The notes beneath the pieces were generated by a model that was not told where the DNA came from, did not search any database, and was given only the letters and a program-made list of their open reading frames with translations. From Acetobacter oeni (GTDB lineage: Bacteria > Pseudomonadota > Alphaproteobacteria > Acetobacterales > Acetobacteraceae), in NCBI RefSeq assembly GCF_011516825.1, contig NZ_WOTA01000016.1:29835-93834 (forward strand): a stretch of DNA of 64,000 nt, read 5' to 3'. Below are positions 37,153 to 45,818 of the stretch, in pieces. The first letter of the stretch is position 1. Each line of letters opens with the position of its first letter. The translations under genes and the position numbers were made by a program.

Positions 37153-38213
37153 TCAGCGGTTATGAGGGGTTGCAGCGTTACGTAGTTCTTCAGAAAGCAA
37201 CGTCATCAGGCAGGCCGCGCGTATCGGTCGTGTTCGGGCCGCGCCCTGTCCGGCCCGGAACGCACCATAGCCCGATTCACCACGGGATCGCGCTGCTGCA
37301 TCCAGCGTCTTCCCGGCATCGTAGGCATAGGGATAAGCAGGAACGGCCGGTCTGTCCGGTTCTGTATCCAGTTCGGTAAATCTGTTCACGACACCCCGTG
37401 CCGGGCGACCGGAAATGGAGCGCATCATGGCCGTTTCCGCCATAACCAGCGCGACCCGATGTACCGGGCTGGCGGCGCTCTCGTCACAGGCGACAAACGC
37501 TGTGCCCATCTGCGCCGCGACGGCGCCCGTTTGCAGCGCTGTGAGAATTTCCGTACCGTTCATGATGCCGCCCGCGGCGATAACCGGGCATAACGAACAG
37601 GCTCTGACCTGCCTCAGAAGCGTGAGGGTATCGAGCCTGAGATCGTCTGCCTGTGCGGGTCATAGATCCCGCGATGACCGCCGGCTTCATACCCCTGCGC
37701 GATCAGGAGATCGACACCGGCTTCCGTCGCCTGGATCGCCTCTGTCCGGGATGTCACTGTTGCGGCAAGCACGATACCGACACGACGCAAAACGGCGATC
37801 ATCGCTCCATCGGGCAACCCGAAATGAAAGCTGACCAGTGCCGGATGTTCTTCAGCCAGCATGTCACAGGTCGCCATCGTGTCGCAGAAGGAAGGATAAA
37901 TCTCTCGCAGCGTTGCCGGGGGCAAGGTGTCGTAACGCTCGAATTCCGGCTTCAGCCAGTTCAGCCAGCGTGTCATGCAGGCCGTATCAGGCCTGACGGA
38001 CCGGTGACAGAAGACATTAACACCGAACGGTTTATCGGTCAGACGGCGCGTCTCCGTGATGGCGGCACGCGCAGCCTCCGGCGTCATCGCGCCGATGCCG
38101 AGGGAGTCCAGACCACCGGATTCGGAAACAGCAGCGGCCAGAGCAGGTGTGGAAACATCAGCCATCGGTGCCTGGATGATCGGGAGAGCGAGGGTCAGAC
38201 ATCCGGGCAGCAT
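37153..38213 (-). pseudogene. Nitronate monooxygenase, frameshifted
   Basis: The N-terminal frame (38213 down to 37614) has the FMN-binding nitronate monooxygenase features: LPIIQAPMADVSTPALAAAVS, GVNVFCH, HFGLPDGAMI and QGYEAGGHRGIYDP. Just after GIYDP the frame changes near 37655-37661. Reading one base shifted gives ADDLRLDTLTLLRQ ... CPVIAAGGIMNGTEIL, which continues as AAQMGTAFVACDESA to the stop at 37153. The two parts together form one complete protein, so a single-base loss (or a sequencing error in the CCCGCA run) split it. The enzyme would oxidise toxic nitronates such as propionate-3-nitronate. Probably inactive as sequenced. Confidence 0.85.
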
Positions 38214-38245
38214 GTCGTCGGTCTCTTTTCGCTGTGTGATGGTCG

Positions 38246-38962
38246 TTATGAAGCAGCAGGTACAGCACAGAGAGCGGCGATACGCGCGGCAACGCTTTCA
38301 GGTGTAGCCAGCAGTGCGGTGCTCTCTTCCGCCGGGAACGTCTGAGCACGCAGTCGCGTTGCCGTCGGGCCGGGATCAAACAGGCATGCCGTGAAGGACG
38401 GGCAACCGGCCATTTCCTGCTGCCACGTGCTGACCAGCGCGTCCACGCCCGCGCCACAGGCGGCTCCGATGCCGTGGAAAGGGGCAGGTGTATTAAGATC
38501 CCGGTTGGTCAGAATGACCGCGCGGCCTGCCGGTGCCTGCCGCAAAAGCGGGGTCGCGGTGCGGATCAGTCGCATTGTGGCGCTCAGGTTGACTGTCAGC
38601 GCCCGTGTCCAGTCGGTCTCCCGGATGTGATCCAGTGGGGTCGGCGTCACAAACCGGGCGGCGGCATGAATCAGAATATCCAGACGCCCGAACCGTTCGG
38701 CAAGCGACGGACCGAGCAGATCGGTTTTCCCGCCATCGGCCAGATCGAGGGGCAGCAGCGTTGCGCGACGGCCTGTGCGTTCGGCGATCAGATCATCGGT
38801 TTCGCAGAGTCCCCCCTGGGTCCGGGCCGTTATGACGCAATGGGCTCCCATCGTGGCAAGCCGGAGTGCGGTCGCGCGACCAATGCCCCGACTCGCTCCG
38901 GTGATGAGAGCGATCTGACCGTCGAGCGATCTGTCCTGAACTGCCGGGGGCTGTCCGGTCAT
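38246..38962 (-). CDS. Short-chain dehydrogenase/reductase
   Basis: The Rossmann motif TGASRGIGRATALRLA and the segment DILIHAAARF (NNAG equivalent) identify an SDR of about 238 residues. The expected catalytic Ser-Tyr-x3-Lys is not intact. The region reads NRDLNTPAPFHGIGAACGAGVDALV, where Tyr and Lys positions appear substituted, so catalysis is doubtful. The start at 38962 leaves 7 bases after purF; ATG 39001 would overlap purF by 32 bases. It is in the purF operon. The substrate is unknown. Confidence 0.8.
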   Translation of the reverse strand: MTGQPPAVQDRSLDGQIALITGASRGIGRATALRLATMGAHCVITARTQGGLCETDDLIAERTGRRATLLPLDLADGGKTDLLGPSLAERFGRLDILIHAAARFVTPTPLDHIRETDWTRALTVNLSATMRLIRTATPLLRQAPAGRAVILTNRDLNTPAPFHGIGAACGAGVDALVSTWQQEMAGCPSFTACLFDPGPTATRLRAQTFPAEESTALLATPESVAARIAALCAVPAAS

Positions 38963-38969
38963 GGAGCCA

Positions 38970-40469
38970 TCAGGCCGTGCCGGGACCGAACTCTGCGTCA
39001 TGATCGGCGAGGGGAATCGGATAATCGCCCGTGAAGCAGGCATCACAGTAGCGGGTCTTCGCGGCATCCCGCCCTTTGTGCCCCAGCGCCCGATACAGAC
39101 CGTCGAGCGAGATGAAGGCCAGACTGTCCACGCCGATCAGTTCGGCCATTTTCCCGATGTCATACTGGGCAGCCAGCAGTTTGCTGCGCTCGGGTGTATC
39201 GATCCCGTAAAAACAGGAATGCCGCGTCGGAGGCGATGAAATCCGCATATGGACTTCTTTGGCGCCGGCGGCGCGGACCATATCGACGATCTTGCGCGAC
39301 GTGGTGCCCCGGACGATCGAATCATCAACAAGAATGACGCGCTTTCCATTCAGCACCGGCCTGTTGGTGGAATGTTTCATCCGCACGCCGAGGTTGCGGA
39401 TCTGATCCGTCGGCTCAATGAAGGTCCGTCCGACATAGTGGTTGCGGATGATCCCGAGTTCGAAAGGAATACTGCTTTCCTGCGCGTATCCCATGGCTGA
39501 GGGTACGCCGGAATCCGGAACCGGAACCACCACATCCGCTTCCACAGCACTTTCACGGGCCAGTTCGACTCCGATCTGCTTGCGGGCGTTATAAACGGGA
39601 ACTCCGTCCAGCACCGAGTCGGGACGGGCAAAATAGATATATTCGAACACGCAGAACCGGGGGCGTTCCGGGGTGAACGGTCTGACCGAACGCACGCCGT
39701 CGCGATCGATGATGACAAGTTCGCCCGGCTCGACGTCACGAACGAATTCAGCGCCCACAATGTCGAGACCGCAGCTTTCCGAGGCGAAAATCCAGCCGGT
39801 GGCATCATTTTCAGCGGCACCCGGCATCCTGCCCAGCACCAGAGGCCGCACACCGAGAGGATCGCGGACCCCCATAAGCGCGTTCTGCGACAGGACAACG
39901 AGGGAATAGGCACCCTGCACCTGCTTGAGGGCGTCGATCAGCCGGTCCTCGACGGTGGCGTAGAGCGAGATCGCGATCAGGTGGATAAACACCTCGCTGT
40001 CTGTCGTCGACTGGAACAGGCACCCCCGGCGTACCAGCGCCCGGCGCAGCGTGTTGGCATTGGTCAGATTGCCGTTATGCGCGACACCCAGCCCCCCGAA
40101 TTCGAATTCGGCAAAGAGCGGCTGAACATTGCGCAGCAGCGTGTCACCGGTTGTTGAATAGCGGTTATGGCCGATCGCATTGGCGCCGGGGAGACCCGCC
40201 ATGACGCGCGGATCGCTGAATACGTCACCCACCAGACCAAGGCCCCTGTGAGAAAAGAATTTTTTCCCGTCATAGCTGACGATGCCCGAGGCTTCCTGCC
40301 CGCGATGCTGAAGTGCATGCAGCGCAAGTGCCGCGATCGCCGAGGCATCCGGCACATTCCACGCGCCAAAGACGGCACATTCTTCGTGAAATTTGTCGTC
40401 ACCATCCTGTGTGGCACCGGACCATGGGTGTGTAGTCAATGCCTGCCGGAGAGAAAACCTGTCGAACAT
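38970..40469 (-). CDS. purF: Amidophosphoribosyltransferase
   Basis: This 499-residue enzyme catalyses the first committed step of purine synthesis, PRPP plus glutamine to phosphoribosylamine. A propeptide of 30 residues precedes the N-terminal nucleophile Cys31 (HEECAVFGAW). The PRPP-binding loop is VILVDDSIVRGTTSRKIV. Cysteines in RFCVFEY, HSCFYGID and YCDACFTGDYP match the [4Fe-4S] ligands of the Bacillus-type enzyme, so it may be oxygen sensitive. It is preceded by cvpA, its usual partner, and followed by the SDR. Confidence 0.97.
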   Translation of the reverse strand: MFDRFSLRQALTTHPWSGATQDGDDKFHEECAVFGAWNVPDASAIAALALHALQHRGQEASGIVSYDGKKFFSHRGLGLVGDVFSDPRVMAGLPGANAIGHNRYSTTGDTLLRNVQPLFAEFEFGGLGVAHNGNLTNANTLRRALVRRGCLFQSTTDSEVFIHLIAISLYATVEDRLIDALKQVQGAYSLVVLSQNALMGVRDPLGVRPLVLGRMPGAAENDATGWIFASESCGLDIVGAEFVRDVEPGELVIIDRDGVRSVRPFTPERPRFCVFEYIYFARPDSVLDGVPVYNARKQIGVELARESAVEADVVVPVPDSGVPSAMGYAQESSIPFELGIIRNHYVGRTFIEPTDQIRNLGVRMKHSTNRPVLNGKRVILVDDSIVRGTTSRKIVDMVRAAGAKEVHMRISSPPTRHSCFYGIDTPERSKLLAAQYDIGKMAELIGVDSLAFISLDGLYRALGHKGRDAAKTRYCDACFTGDYPIPLADHDAEFGPGTA

Positions 40470-40521
40470 CGATCTTTATCCCTCCCTGAGCGCCCGTCAC
40501 ATGTCACTCTGTGTCGTTACG

Positions 40522-41169
40522 TCAGGGGCTCTGTGTATGCGCCGCGCCGGGCAAGTCCTGTCCGGCGAGGTCATGACGTGTGCCGGCCGGCTGTGCAAGA
40601 TCAGACGGCATAAATCTGGACAATGCGGGAGCCAGATAAGTGAGGGCGGTGGAAAGGCCCGGGTAGGAATTCGCGGCTTCGACGCGGGAGAGCAGCGTGC
40701 CGCCCGGCGTCACCCACGCACTGATAAAATAGAGCGTTACGACGACAATACAGCCCCTGAGCGCGCCAAAAACACCTCCTAGGAAGATATCGCTGCCCGC
40801 GAGCACGGATTTGCGGACCATTCGGGAAAAAAAGCCGCTCAGAATGGCGGAGATGACAAGGACAATCACGAACACGGCGCAATATCCGACGAGATCTCCC
40901 ATTATTCGGGGCTGCATCGAAGGAAAAGCCCAGTCAGCAAAGGACCTGTGCCACGACAGCGCGGCAAATGGCGCCCCAATCCATCCCGCCATGACCAGAA
41001 TTTCGCGTGACAGACCCCGTCTTGCTCCGAAAAATATCGAAACGAGGATAACGAGGCAGATAAGAACGGACGGAGCGCCGGTCGGGTTGGATTTTACAAC
41101 TGCGACGGAGGACTCTGCCGCGGTTTCAACCGAGGCCCAGTCCGGCACAAAGTGAGACCACGTGGTCAC
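40522..41169 (-). CDS. cvpA: CvpA-family membrane protein
   Basis: The 215-residue inner membrane protein has about four hydrophobic helices (VLICLVILVSIFFGARRGLSREI, VGYCAVFVIVLVISAILSGFF, GALRGCIVVVTLYFISAWV). The RG motif at ARRGLSREI and GALRG is typical of CvpA, first linked to colicin V production and generally found beside purF. The exact role is unresolved. The start is GTG at 41169. It is 52 bases upstream of purF in the same direction, so likely co-transcribed. Confidence 0.88.
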   Translation of the reverse strand: MTTWSHFVPDWASVETAAESSVAVVKSNPTGAPSVLICLVILVSIFFGARRGLSREILVMAGWIGAPFAALSWHRSFADWAFPSMQPRIMGDLVGYCAVFVIVLVISAILSGFFSRMVRKSVLAGSDIFLGGVFGALRGCIVVVTLYFISAWVTPGGTLLSRVEAANSYPGLSTALTYLAPALSRFMPSDLAQPAGTRHDLAGQDLPGAAHTQSP

Positions 41170-41290
41170 AGCGATAAAGAGGCCCGCGCGCGGGACGATT
41201 TCGACATGACAGAAAATTTCAGAAGCAGGCAGACTACCGGCACAGAGGAAAAGTTTATGCCATCAGGGATCATAAAGCCACACAAACAGT

Positions 41291-41653
41291 TTAAGGAAGC
41301 TTACTGGTCGCAACCCGCCACGGGCGTCCGATCCGTCCTGACCGGTGCCGCCCTGGCGCACGGCTCAGGCGGAGACTGAGTTCCCCCATCTCGATCCGGG
41401 CATGAAGTTCATTCCAGACAGTGTTGGGGTTAAGGCCCTGCTCATGCCACAACGTCAGCAGAGCCTCAAGAAAAGCAGCGCTGCCCCGCACAACGCCAGG
41501 GTGATTCCCAGCTATTGCGGCAATTGTACAATCGACCGCAATACTGCCGAATTCAGATGCCGTTTCGCGCGTATCAGATGAACCGGCCTCTGCCGGCTCG
41601 CGGCTGAGCAGAGAAAGCAGGCTTGTTGCGGCATCAGGGGAAGACTTCGTCAT
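41291..41653 (-). CDS. Degenerate HisE/MazG-like protein
   Basis: The 120-residue product resembles phosphoribosyl-ATP pyrophosphohydrolase (HisE): VDCTIAAIAGNHPGVVRGSAAFLEALLTLWHEQGLNPNTVWNELHAR follows the HisE helix order and ends with the same LW...GL...VW.EL..R pattern. However, the metal-binding E-E-x-x-E and the later Asp of MazG-type enzymes are replaced (SIAVD and AAFLEAL), so hydrolysis is unlikely. The start at 41653 is a clean ATG; longer frames overlap the lysozyme gene. It may be a regulatory paralogue of HisE. The fold assignment is by eye only. Confidence 0.6.
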   Translation of the reverse strand: MTKSSPDAATSLLSLLSREPAEAGSSDTRETASEFGSIAVDCTIAAIAGNHPGVVRGSAAFLEALLTLWHEQGLNPNTVWNELHARIEMGELSLRLSRAPGRHRSGRIGRPWRVATSKLP

Positions 41654-41711
41654 GAGCCTATCATGACGAGGCACGGGACGTATGGTCAATCGGCAGTGTT
41701 TGCTGCGTTCG

Positions 41712-42431
41712 TCAGAGCGAGACTGTCTGCGTCTCACGCACTGCTGCGGCCGTAACCATCGCGAGAGCCGTTTCGGTCCGTCGGCGTGTTCGGGCAAGCC
41801 AGCCTTTGCCCCAGCGTCGGAAGCCTGAACGCATGCGGTATTCCCGCTCCTGCATACCCGACAGCACCAGCACCATCAGGAGATCCAGCCCCCCTCGCCG
41901 TGTCAGGGCACGTGTGACTTCAGGGCCAATTCCGCTGCTCGGAGGAAGTCCCAGACGGGAATGGAGAACGGCAAGGGCATCGGGATCTATCTGCGGCAGG
42001 ATTTCACCCGTTTCAGCCTGTGTCAGCGCCGTTAGCGTCCGGTTGCCGATTACGCCGTCCGGTGTCGCTCCGGTCATTCTTTGCAGAAGACAGGCCGAAA
42101 CATGGACACCGCAATTCCATCCGAAATCGAAGACCATGAGATCGATACCGGCGGGAAGCACCGAGCAGGCGAGAGGATTCCAGTAACGGGAGCGGGCAAT
42201 GGCATCGAATGTCCCGAGATCGAGATTTCGCATGTCATCCGCGGTGATTTTTTCCGGCTGCATCCAGGACGCAAGCATCGGTGCCGACACGCCGTAGCAA
42301 CTGCCGATCAGATCACCCTTGCTGTTCTTCTCGCCGGGCAGCCAGTTGCCCGTATCTTTAGGATCATCGCTGTACCCGCCTTCCGCGGTTCGCACGAAAT
42401 CAAGGCAGGCATCAAAATTCTGGCCGGTCAA
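41712..42431 (-). CDS. GH108-type lysozyme (N-acetylmuramidase)
   Basis: The 239-residue protein has the glycoside hydrolase 108 N-terminal motif FVRTAEGGYSDDPKDTGNW with catalytic Glu17. GSCYGVSAPML and VFDFGWNCGVHVSACLLQ follow, and the latter part resembles the attached peptidoglycan-binding region (TPDGVIGNRTLTAL). It cleaves peptidoglycan and is typical of phage or gene-transfer-agent endolysins. There is no signal peptide, holin or phage gene nearby. The start is TTG with GGAGA upstream. It may be a domesticated endolysin. Confidence 0.85.
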   Translation of the reverse strand: MTGQNFDACLDFVRTAEGGYSDDPKDTGNWLPGEKNSKGDLIGSCYGVSAPMLASWMQPEKITADDMRNLDLGTFDAIARSRYWNPLACSVLPAGIDLMVFDFGWNCGVHVSACLLQRMTGATPDGVIGNRTLTALTQAETGEILPQIDPDALAVLHSRLGLPPSSGIGPEVTRALTRRGGLDLLMVLVLSGMQEREYRMRSGFRRWGKGWLARTRRRTETALAMVTAAAVRETQTVSL

Positions 42432-42781
42432 AAGGGAAATCTCCGGATCTGGCGGGAAGTGGCGAATACCCTGTCGTTTGCGATCAGCGCATACGCCGAA
42501 GTGACAGAGTAGCTGTCTCCGGATTTCGTATTACGTTCTGTTCGGAAAAGTGTTTTTCGAGGCCACCCGCGATTCCGGGACGCGCCTGATGCGGCAGAAC
42601 CTGTCAGACCATGTGGCCGGATAAGCCGGGGGCTGGCCTTTGATCTGTGTGCGGCTGACAGGGCTCTGCCCTGGAATCCGGCAAAGGCCGAAACTATTCC
42701 ATTTTAGCAAATCAGGGATAAAGGGTGCCGTGTGCCCTTCCGGGTCTGATCAGGACTCCTGCGGATCAGACAAAAATCGTA
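42432..42781. other. Intergenic region with partial repeat
   Basis: No gene is seen in these 350 bases. They hold a partial copy of the dispersed element (42659-42689). The rest is unremarkable and presumably includes the promoter of the lysozyme gene. Confidence 0.5.
42659..42689 (+). repeat. Dispersed double-hairpin element, partial copy 4
   Basis: CAGGGCTCTGCCCTG (42659-42673, a 6-bp stem) is followed by GAATCCGGCAAAGGCC, which matches the linker and the first arm of the second hairpin in copy 1. The second arm is missing, so this copy is decayed. Confidence 0.5.
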
Positions 42782-43264
42782 TTAATCCGCCGATGCCAGC
42801 AGATCGGCTGTCCCGCCGCCCATTGCTTCAAGTGCATCAGCAACGGCCAGTTTTACCTGGATACCGCGGCCGCCCCCGTTTGTCAGAATGTATGGAAGTT
42901 CCAGCGCTTCCCGGGCCAGCGCCGTGGAAACCTGTTTCCGTTGTCCGAAAGGACTGATTCCACCAACCCTGAAGCCCGTTATCCGTTCGGCGTCAGCGGG
43001 TTTCATCATTTTTGCGCTCTTGCCGGAAAATGCGGCGGCCAGTTTTTTCATGCTGAGTTCCCGCGCCACCGGGATCACCACACAGACGGGTTTTCCATCG
43101 ACTTCCGCCATCAGCGTTTTGAACACGTAGTCTGTGGATTCTCCTACCCCCGCCGCGGCATGCACACCGAGTTTGCTCACGGAAGGATCGTAATCATAAA
43201 CCAGTGTCTCAAACGTGACGTTTTTACGTTTGAGAAAAGCGGTTGCGGGCGTCGTCTTTGTCAT
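42782..43264 (-). CDS. ybaK: YbaK-type Cys-tRNA(Pro) deacylase
   Basis: The 160-residue protein matches YbaK/EbsC: TPATAFLKRKNVTFETLVYDYD at the N-terminus, VFKTLMAEVDGKPVCVVIPV, MKKLAAAF and the VGGISPFGQRKQ motif. YbaK hydrolyses cysteine mischarged on tRNA-Pro in the cytosol, acting with ProRS. The conserved Lys in VFKTLM and the GGISP loop are present, so the enzyme should be active. Confidence 0.95.
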   Translation of the reverse strand: MTKTTPATAFLKRKNVTFETLVYDYDPSVSKLGVHAAAGVGESTDYVFKTLMAEVDGKPVCVVIPVARELSMKKLAAAFSGKSAKMMKPADAERITGFRVGGISPFGQRKQVSTALAREALELPYILTNGGGRGIQVKLAVADALEAMGGGTADLLASAD

Positions 43265-43317
43265 GCCTGCACCGTATCATATTGCCGGCATCGATAAAGC
43301 AGACACTGACCGGGAAT

Positions 43318-43482
43318 TTACGCTTCGATCTGCCAGCCCCGGGCTGCCAGAGCCGGCAGATCGTAAAGCACCCCGTTCTCATCAGACCAGTCGCCGGCGA
43401 CGTAGCGTAGCAAAATTCTTTTCCCCTCTGAATTCCGCCAGGCGTACCATCCTCCCGTGCACCATTCTGTCATCTCAGCCAT
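43318..43482 (-). CDS. Small hypothetical protein overlapping the lipoprotein gene
   Basis: A 54-codon frame begins at ATG 43482, inside the last codons of the upstream lipoprotein gene (13-base overlap), and ends at TAA 43318. The peptide is Trp-rich (MAEMTEWCTGGWYAW near the start, GDWSDENGVLYDLPAL later, ending WQIEA). Composition and the overlapping start suggest a translationally coupled small gene. No family is recognised; tryptophan-rich short proteins of this kind often belong to uncharacterised DUFs. Confidence 0.5.
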   Translation of the reverse strand: MAEMTEWCTGGWYAWRNSEGKRILLRYVAGDWSDENGVLYDLPALAARGWQIEA

Positions 43483-43955
43483 TTCCCAACGTCATAATCT
43501 GCGGGCAACGACGTCCGGTCGGAGTGTTCTACACATTCTCTGATAAGAGGAGCACACGCTGCCGTAGCACCCTTCATGGTCAGCGTGACGCCGGTGAAAT
43601 GGACAGCTGCGACGTAACCATCGTGAATCCGGATGACCGTATGGCAGGTTCCGCTGGCGCCGAGTGAGACGGTCGGCGTGATGCCGAGAGGCAGCGTGGA
43701 AGAAACTGTGACGGCAGGCTGAACCGGCTCATCCTGGTCGTAAGACAGAATCCAGTCAGCCGGTGAAATCTGCATCGTATGCACTGGCTTGCCGGCACAG
43801 GACAGCAGATCAGGCAGCGTCATAGTGACAAGCTCCAGCCGGGCATTTTTTGCAAGCGACGGGGTACATGCGGAACAGAACGCACAACATAAAAGTAAAA
43901 AAATAACGGGGAATAATCGAAAAATACAATATGCGGCCATAGACGATCGGATCAT
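43470..43955 (-). CDS. Putative lipoprotein, unknown function
   Basis: The 161-residue product has a hydrophobic signal (FRLFPVIFLLLCCAFCSAC) ending in a lipobox-like CSAC with the modified Cys at about residue 30. It should be lipid-anchored in the envelope. The mature part begins TPSLAKNARLELVTMTLPDLLSCAGKP; the segment following it (ISPADWILSYDQ) recalls small outer membrane lipoprotein domains such as SmpA-like folds, but I do not recognise a family. It overlaps the next small gene, suggesting an operon. Confidence 0.65.
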   Translation of the reverse strand: MIRSSMAAYCIFRLFPVIFLLLCCAFCSACTPSLAKNARLELVTMTLPDLLSCAGKPVHTMQISPADWILSYDQDEPVQPAVTVSSTLPLGITPTVSLGASGTCHTVIRIHDGYVAAVHFTGVTLTMKGATAACAPLIRECVEHSDRTSLPADYDVGKWLR

Positions 43956-44034
43956 GGAAAAACAGGAGCTTAAAGCTACCTGTCTTTACGGTTCGTATTG
44001 ACCGGATCACAGAAATCGAAATTTAATACAATAA

Positions 44035-44062
44035 GGGCGCCTGACCAAAATGGCAGACGCCC
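44035..44062 (-). terminator. Terminator downstream of rhlE
   Basis: On the minus strand GGGCGTCTG pairs with CAGGCGCCC (one G-T pair) around the loop CCATTTTGGT and is followed by TTATTGTATTAAATTT. It lies about 80 bases after the rhlE stop codon. Confidence 0.65.
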
Positions 44063-44143
44063 CCTGAAAAGACTTCGTTTTTTTAAATGGCAGACGGCAG
44101 ATAAAAATCTGTACTGACAGATTTTATCTGACCTGACCCCAGA

Positions 44144-45403
44144 TTATGCGACGCGCCGCGCGCCGCCACCGGAACGCCCGCCGCGCCCGCCATTCCGTGG
44201 CGGCCCGCCACGGCCACGGCCGCCGCCGCCCAGAACCGGTGGCCGCAGTTTCGAGTTTTCAGCCGCATCTGAATGAAACGGATGATCTCTTACGACAGGC
44301 ACATCCTTCCCAATCGTTTTTTCAATGTCGCGAAGCCAGGCGCGCTGTTCCGGATCACAGAAGGATACGGCCCAGCCTTCTCTTCCGGCACGGGCTGTAC
44401 GCCCGATGCGATGCACGTAGCTTTCCGGCACATTCGGAAGATCGTAATTGAAAACATGGCTGACATCGTCAACATCGATACCGCGTGCGGCAATATCGGT
44501 CGCGACCAGAACCTTTACGCTTCCGGAGCGGAATCCCGACATGGCGCGCTCACGTGCACCCTGCGATTTGTTGCCGTGAATGGCTTCCGATGAAATGTTG
44601 TTCTTGTTCAGGAATTCAGAAACCTTATTGGCTTCATGCTTCATCAGCGTGAATACAACGGCTCTGGCGACTTTCGGGGAATTCATCAGAAGCAGAAGAG
44701 CATCTTTCTTCTTGTCCTGATCAACGAACATCACGGCCTGACGAATACGGTCCACCGTGCTGGACGGCGGCGTCACCTCCACGGTCGCGGGATCGCGCAG
44801 CAGGGAGTTCGCCAGCTCAGAAATACTGCCGGGCATTGTGGCCGAGAAGAGCAGGGTCTGACGCTCACGTGGCAGGGATGCGACAATCCGTCGGATATCG
44901 CGCACGAAGCCCATGTCGAGCATACGGTCAGCTTCATCGAGCACGAGAATTTCAAGACCGTGAAGGTCGATATGTCCCTGCCCCATCAGATCCAGAAGAC
45001 GTCCTGGAGCGGCAACGAGGACATCGACACCCCGACGCATCGCTTCAACCTGACGTCCCTGACCGACGCCGCCAAAAACAACAGTATGGGTCAGCTTCAT
45101 GTGACGCGCGTAAGATTTAAAGCTTGCGTCAATCTGCGAGGCCAGTTCACGGGTCGGCGCAAGCACGAGAACTCTCGCGCCTTTCGGCGGGGCGCTGTGC
45201 CGGTGTGTCAGCAGATGCTGAAGGATGGGCAGCGCAAACGCTGCGGTCTTACCTGTTCCTGTCTGGGCAAGTCCGAGAAGATCCCGACCCTGAAGAAGAT
45301 ACGGGATAGACTGTGCCTGAATCGGAGTAGGTGTTTCATAACCTTCTTCGTTCAGAGCCCGCAGCAATGGCTCAGCAAGCTTAAGATCGGCAAACGTCGT
45401 CAT
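44144..45403 (-). CDS. rhlE: DEAD-box RNA helicase, RhlE-type
   Basis: The 419-residue cytosolic RNA helicase carries the Q motif (YETPTPIQAQSIP), Walker A AQTGTGKTAAF, PTRELASQI, DEAD (VLDEADRML), SAT (LFSATMP), and the C-terminal ARGIDVDDVSHVFNYDLP and HRIGRTARAGR motifs. The tail is a short Arg/Gly-rich RNA-binding extension (GGGGRGRGGPPRNGGRGG), as in RhlE. It remodels structured RNA or ribosome assembly intermediates. A long AT-rich leader precedes it. Confidence 0.95.
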   Translation of the reverse strand: MTTFADLKLAEPLLRALNEEGYETPTPIQAQSIPYLLQGRDLLGLAQTGTGKTAAFALPILQHLLTHRHSAPPKGARVLVLAPTRELASQIDASFKSYARHMKLTHTVVFGGVGQGRQVEAMRRGVDVLVAAPGRLLDLMGQGHIDLHGLEILVLDEADRMLDMGFVRDIRRIVASLPRERQTLLFSATMPGSISELANSLLRDPATVEVTPPSSTVDRIRQAVMFVDQDKKKDALLLLMNSPKVARAVVFTLMKHEANKVSEFLNKNNISSEAIHGNKSQGARERAMSGFRSGSVKVLVATDIAARGIDVDDVSHVFNYDLPNVPESYVHRIGRTARAGREGWAVSFCDPEQRAWLRDIEKTIGKDVPVVRDHPFHSDAAENSKLRPPVLGGGGRGRGGPPRNGGRGGRSGGGARRVA

Positions 45404-45818
45404 TTAGGTAAAACGCCTCCTGGTGCGCAAAGAAACAACGAGGCTTTCCGGAGGCCGCGTTTTTCCAGAGTAAAGGGTTATGTCTGTTGCCCGGCTTTGC
45501 GAGACAGCCAGCGTTTCGACCGTTTTCGGTGCGAAAGCTGATCTTTATGCGACATTACCATGATAGAAACAGAGCCGGATTCTCTGAACCGACAAATATA
45601 TCGACCTCGCCAAACGACACAAATGATATGCCGGATTTACAGGAATTTCAAGCAGCTTATCAGGGATTTTTATACATGATGCGATTACGAATTTTATATT
45701 TTAATTTATAAAATATACTTAATTGAATATTTATCGTTTAAATTCAATCACCTTTCACATCAATATATTTTGGAACATATTGATGGCCAGAATTTTAACG
45801 AAGCGTAACATCTATATT
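45404..45818. other. AT-rich intergenic region upstream of rhlE
   Basis: No gene is supported in these 415 bases. From about 45540 to 45835 the sequence is strikingly AT-rich compared with the rest of the window, with long A/T runs around 45700-45735 and a spaced repeat ATTGAA...TTCAAT (45724-45752). It separates rhlE from the upstream amino-sugar kinase and both are on the minus strand. It probably includes the rhlE promoter and a long leader, perhaps for cold-dependent control as in other RNA helicase genes, but this is unproven. Confidence 0.5.

Noticed and set aside
41291..42431. Prophage remnant around the lysozyme gene
   Set aside because: Neighbouring genes (cvpA, HisE-like, ybaK) are chromosomal housekeeping types and no integrase, attachment repeat, holin or structural gene is present.
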